Shown: piece by piece, positions 6,478 through 9,294 of the stretch
How positions within the stretch are numbered: position 1 is the first letter of the stretch
Layout of the letters: each line of letters opens with the position of its first letter
Assembly: GCA_023432565.1 (NCBI GenBank)
Contig: JAEYUL010000132.1
Span: forward strand, 1 to 9,294
Length of the DNA: 9,294 nt
Direction: 5' to 3'
Source: Actinomycetes bacterium
GTDB lineage: Bacteria > Actinomycetota > Actinomycetes > Actinomycetales > Cellulomonadaceae
The notes under the pieces: model-generated
Database searches by the model: none
What the model was told of the DNA's origin: nothing
What the model saw: the letters and a program-made list of their open reading frames with translations, nothing else
Position numbers and translations under genes: made by a program

Positions 6478-6499
6478 CCACGCGATGACCACGCGATGA
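6478..6499 (+). repeat. 11-bp tandem duplication with a four-codon minicistron before hemY
   Basis: The unit CCACGCGATGA occurs twice, head to tail (6478-6488 and 6489-6499). The first copy provides an ATG at 6485 that reads ATG-ACC-ACG-CGA-TGA. Its stop overlaps the hemY ATG (ATGA, 6496-6499). No Shine-Dalgarno sequence is visible, so hemY may be translated by coupling, either from hemE or through this minicistron. The duplication is certain; its function is inferred. Confidence 0.6.
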
Positions 6500-8106
6500 C
6501 GGCGAGTCCCGAGCGCACGGACCTGACCGAGCCCGCCGCCGCGTCCGACGACGAGGTGTGGGGCGCGGTCGTCGTCGGCGGTGGCGTCGCCGGGCTCGTC
6601 GCGGCCCGTGAGCTGCTGCTCGCCGGGGTGCGCACGCTCGTCCTCGAGGGACGCGACGCCGTCGGCGGAGCGGTGCGCGCTCACGTGGTCGGCGGGCTCA
6701 CGCTCGACGCCGGCGCGGAGTCGTTCGCGACCCGGGGCGGGACCGTGGCGGCCTACCTGGACGAGCTGGGCCTGGGCGAGCGCGTGGTCGCGCCGAGCAG
6801 CCGCGGCTCGTGGGTGCACCTGCCCTCGGGCGACGGACCGCTGCCGCGGACCGGGATGCTCGGCATCCCGGCACAGCCGTGGGCGGCCGACGTGCGACGC
6901 ACGCTCGGGCTGCTCGGGGCCGCGCGGGCGAGCCTGGACCTGGTCCTGCCCGCTCGGGTGGGCGCGCGTGCGACGACGCTCGGCGGCCTGGTGCGGGCGC
7001 GCATGGGCGCGCGCGTCGTGGACCGGCTCGTGCGGCCGGTCGTCGGCGGGGTGCACGCTGCGGACCCCGACGAGCTCGCGGTGGACGCCGTGGCGCCGGG
7101 CCTGCCCGGCGCGCTGCGCTCGTCGCGGTCGCTGGCTCGTGCGGTGCGCTCGTTGCGCGCGGCAGCGCCCGCGGGATCGGCGGTCCAGGGTCTCGACGGT
7201 GGGGTGCGGGTGCTCGTCGAGACGCTCGCCGCGCAGGTGGAGCAGCTCGGTGGCCGGATCCGCACCCGCACGGCGGCGACGAGCGCGACGGTCGTGCCGT
7301 CCGGCGGCGCGCCGGTGGACGCGAGTCCGACCGCACGTGCCGCGACGGTGCTCGTCGGGCTCCGCGACGGCACGAGCGTGCGCGCGCAGCGGCTCCTGGT
7401 CGCCGCGCCGCAGGGCCGGCCGCTGCTCACGGCCGTGCTGCCCGGCCTCGGCGACGTCGCGCTCGACGACGGCGCCGACGTGCACCTCGTGACGCTGGTC
7501 CTGCACGCCCCCGAGCTCGACGACGCACCGCGCGGGACCGGAGTGCTCGTCGGCCGTGACGCCACGGACGTGCAGGCCAAGGCGCTGACGCACGCGACGG
7601 CCAAGTGGCCGTGGCTCGCGCGCGAGGCGGGACCGGGCAGGCACGTCGTGCGGCTGTCCTACGGCCGCGGGGACGAGCCCGAGGACGCGGGCCGGCCAGC
7701 GACAGGTGCGCCCGGCCGGTCGGAGCTGGTCGCGCAGGCGCTCGCGGACGCGTCCGTCCTCCTGGGCACGGCGCTGTCCGACGAGCAGGTCGTCGCGAGC
7801 GCGGTGGTCCGCTGGACGCAGGCGCTGCCTCGGCCGAGCGCGCGGCACCGCGACGCGGTCGCCACCGTCCGGGCCGCGGTCCGCGCCTCGGCGGGCACGC
7901 CCGACGGTCCCGACGCCATGAGCGGGTCCGACGCGACGCGTGGTGCCGGCGCGGCCGGCGCCGGCGGTGCTGCGGCCGGTCAGGACGGGCCCGCGGGCGC
8001 GGGCGTCCCGGTGGCGGCCTGCGGCGCGTGGCTCGCCGGCAACGGTCTGGCCTCCGTCATTCCCGATGCGGTCATGGCGGGGCGCGCACTCGCCGCCGCA
8101 CGTTAG
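6496..8106 (+). CDS. hemY: Coproporphyrinogen III oxidase, FAD-dependent (HemY/CgoX; older name protoporphyrinogen oxidase)
   Basis: A 536-residue FAD enzyme of the HemY family. In actinobacteria these enzymes take coproporphyrinogen III to coproporphyrin III with oxygen, in the coproporphyrin-dependent heme route, rather than acting on protoporphyrinogen; that assignment comes from family knowledge. After a hydrophilic lead of about 22 residues comes the Rossmann motif VVVGGGVAGLVAARELLLAG (25-44), ending in LEGRDAVGGAVR. Next are LDAGAESFATR (70-80), RPVVGGVHAADPDELAVDA (about 178-196) and QGLDGGVRVLVETLA. The C-terminal FAD tail is ACGAWLAGNGLASVIPDAVMAGRALAAA. Just before this tail is a Gly/Ala/Asp-rich, low-complexity insertion (463-502) not expected in the family. 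It lies 19 bp after hemE, and hemC follows after 177 bp. hemY is a better symbol than hemG, because E. coli HemG is an unrelated flavodoxin. Confidence 0.92.
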   Translation: MTASPERTDLTEPAAASDDEVWGAVVVGGGVAGLVAARELLLAGVRTLVLEGRDAVGGAVRAHVVGGLTLDAGAESFATRGGTVAAYLDELGLGERVVAPSSRGSWVHLPSGDGPLPRTGMLGIPAQPWAADVRRTLGLLGAARASLDLVLPARVGARATTLGGLVRARMGARVVDRLVRPVVGGVHAADPDELAVDAVAPGLPGALRSSRSLARAVRSLRAAAPAGSAVQGLDGGVRVLVETLAAQVEQLGGRIRTRTAATSATVVPSGGAPVDASPTARAATVLVGLRDGTSVRAQRLLVAAPQGRPLLTAVLPGLGDVALDDGADVHLVTLVLHAPELDDAPRGTGVLVGRDATDVQAKALTHATAKWPWLAREAGPGRHVVRLSYGRGDEPEDAGRPATGAPGRSELVAQALADASVLLGTALSDEQVVASAVVRWTQALPRPSARHRDAVATVRAAVRASAGTPDGPDAMSGSDATRGAGAAGAGGAAAGQDGPAGAGVPVAACGAWLAGNGLASVIPDAVMAGRALAAAR

Positions 8107-8283
8107 GCATGCTGTTTTCTGACAGCCCGTCCGCACCGCGTCACACCATTTCCGCCGGTGCCGCGCATGCGTTTGCGCGCACACTCGGAAATGTCTCGAC
8201 GGACATTCTGACAACACGTCACGACAGGTTCGTCCCGCGGTCGCATTTCGACACGACGACGACCGAAGCGTCACACTGACCGC
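8107..8283 (+). promoter_or_regulatory. hemY-hemC spacer with a likely hemC promoter and dyads
   Basis: This 177-bp stretch is visibly less GC-rich than the flanking genes and shows no coding pattern. TCGACA (8248-8253, five of six against TTGACA), an 18-base gap and CACACT (8272-8277) form a promoter whose predicted transcription start falls on the hemC ATG. Upstream lie a perfect dyad, AATGTC-TCGACG-GACATT (8190-8207), and a CGCGCA/TGCGCG hairpin (8162-8179). TTCTGACA is repeated (8117-8124 and 8206-8213), as is GCATGC (8107-8112 and 8165-8170). The dyad sits about 40 bp before the -35 box, where an activator could bind. The hairpin has no T-tract, so termination after hemY is uncertain. 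Confidence 0.5.
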
Positions 8284-9294
8284 ATGTCTGCGGTCCGGAT
8301 CGGTACGCGCGCCTCGAGGCTGGCGCTCACCCAGACGGGCCACGTGGCGGACGCCCTCGCCCGGCTCGGCGGCTTCGAGGTCGAGCTCGTGCACGTCCGG
8401 ACCGAGGGGGACCGGCTCACCGGCAGCCTGGCGGCGCTGGGTGGCACGGGCGTCTTCGTCACGGCGCTGCGCGACGCGCTGCTCGACGGCCGCTGCGACG
8501 TCGCGGTGCACTCGCTCAAGGACCTGCCCACCACGGCCGCACCCGGCCTGACGGTCGCCGCCGTGCCGCTGCGCGAGGACCCGCACGACGCGCTGTGCGC
8601 GCGCGACGGGCTGACGCTGCGCGAGCTGCCCGCCGGCGCACGCGTGGGAACCGGCTCGCCGCGCCGCGCCGCGCAGCTGCTCGCCGCTCGCCCGGACCTC
8701 GAGGTCGTCGACATCCGCGGCAACGTCGACACCCGCCTGGGCCGGGTGGCCGGATCGGGGCACGGACCGGGGGACCTCGACGCCGTGGTCCTGGCACGCG
8801 CCGGGCTCGCGCGCCTCGGCCGGCTCGAGGCGGCGACCGAGACCCTGGACCCTGCCGTGATGCTCCCCGCTCCCGGGCAGGGCGCACTGGCCGTCGAGGT
8901 CCGGACGTCCGACCTCGACGACCCCGCCGCACCGCTCGCCGCCGCGCTGGCCGCGCTCGACCACCTGCCCACGCGGCTCGCGGTCGTCGCGGAGCGCGCG
9001 CTGCTCGCGCGGCTGGAAGCCGGCTGCGCCGCGCCCGTCGGGGCGCTCGCGTCCCTCGGCCCGGTCGGCGAGGTCGACGACGCGACCGTCTCGATCGAGG
9101 CGGTCGTCGCCCGCACGGACGGCACCGCGGTCCTGCGGCACGGCGTCACCGTGGGGGCGGCCTTCGGGTGGACGGGGGGCACGCATCCGGGCGTGCTGCC
9201 GCAGCCGAGGGCCGACGAGGACACCGCGCGGTCCGCGGGCGAGAGCCTGGCCGACCTGCTGCTCGAGCAGGGCGCCGCCGCCCTGGCCCCGCTC
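8284..9294 (+). CDS. hemC: Hydroxymethylbilane synthase (porphobilinogen deaminase), 3' end cut
   Basis: HemC joins four porphobilinogen units into hydroxymethylbilane on a covalently bound dipyrromethane cofactor. All key motifs are present: IGTRASRLALTQ (6-17), TEGDR (40-44), the catalytic aspartate Asp80 in HSLKDLP (76-82), GTGSPRRAAQL (122-132), DIRGNVDTRL (143-152), LPAPGQGALAVE (194-205), and the cofactor cysteine Cys248 in EAGCAAPVGA (245-254). The frame is open for 337 codons to the window edge. That is already longer than usual bacterial HemC proteins of about 310 residues, mainly because of an unusual Gly/Pro-rich stretch at about 291-313. LADLLLEQGAAALAPL looks like the normal C-terminal helix, so the stop should lie close by unless the gene is fused to hemD. 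There is no Shine-Dalgarno sequence; a -10-like CACACT ends six bases before the ATG. Confidence 0.95.
   Translation, partial: MSAVRIGTRASRLALTQTGHVADALARLGGFEVELVHVRTEGDRLTGSLAALGGTGVFVTALRDALLDGRCDVAVHSLKDLPTTAAPGLTVAAVPLREDPHDALCARDGLTLRELPAGARVGTGSPRRAAQLLAARPDLEVVDIRGNVDTRLGRVAGSGHGPGDLDAVVLARAGLARLGRLEAATETLDPAVMLPAPGQGALAVEVRTSDLDDPAAPLAAALAALDHLPTRLAVVAERALLARLEAGCAAPVGALASLGPVGEVDDATVSIEAVVARTDGTAVLRHGVTVGAAFGWTGGTHPGVLPQPRADEDTARSAGESLADLLLEQGAAALAPL

Noticed and set aside
6397..9186. Very long minus-strand open frame (929 codons) opposite hemY and hemC
   Set aside because: It lies wholly antisense to two genes with clear family motifs. Its translation is Arg/Gly/Ala/His-rich with no recognisable domain, as expected for a shadow frame in GC-rich DNA.
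1..9294. Mobile element, CRISPR array, tRNA, phage or defence genes
   Set aside because: I saw no transposase or integrase motif, no regular long repeats with spacers, no tRNA-like fold, and no shift in codon bias that would mark an acquired island.

Overview
The window is very GC-rich and its codons almost always end in G or C. Gene content and order suggest an actinobacterium, most likely of the order Micrococcales and perhaps close to Cellulomonas. The genus is inferred from impression, not from a search. Most of the window is core metabolism: purine synthesis and porphyrin/heme synthesis. I see no mobile element, CRISPR array, tRNA, rRNA or defence island.

Layout. Positions 1-1289 (minus strand) carry two overlapping membrane-protein genes: a DUF4129 protein and, downstream, a partial two-helix membrane protein that runs off the left edge. 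This pair looks like the tail of a MoxR/DUF58/transglutaminase-type cluster. Divergent from it is purB (1482-2921, adenylosuccinate lyase of the long E. coli-like form), followed by a strong hairpin (2939-2965). The next spacer holds a perfect CRP/GlxR-type dyad (2975-2990) and a second hairpin, and leads to an unrecognised 290-residue protein (3177-4049). That gene converges on hemA (4104-5360, minus), and the two are separated by a degenerate 16-bp tandem repeat.

Heme block. hemA (glutamyl-tRNA reductase, first step of the C5 pathway) is divergent from hemE (uroporphyrinogen decarboxylase). hemE is followed by hemY (FAD oxidase, probably coproporphyrinogen III oxidase, CgoX, of the coproporphyrin-dependent route) and then, after a 177-bp spacer with its own likely promoter, hemC (hydroxymethylbilane synthase, cut by the right edge). 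These supply the entry step, tetrapyrrole polymerisation, decarboxylation and oxidation. hemL, hemB, hemD, hemH/cpfC and hemQ/chdC are not in the window.

The most interesting signals are regulatory. Four genes (purB, hemA, hemE, hemC) have a -10-like hexamer exactly 6-7 nt before the start codon and no Shine-Dalgarno sequence, which points to leaderless mRNAs. The hemA/hemE spacer is almost mirror-symmetrical around a small dyad. An 11-bp tandem duplication just before hemY creates a four-codon minicistron. No clearly new biological system is visible. The unrecognised gene at 3177-4049, with its CRP-like upstream site, is the nearest candidate for something undescribed.
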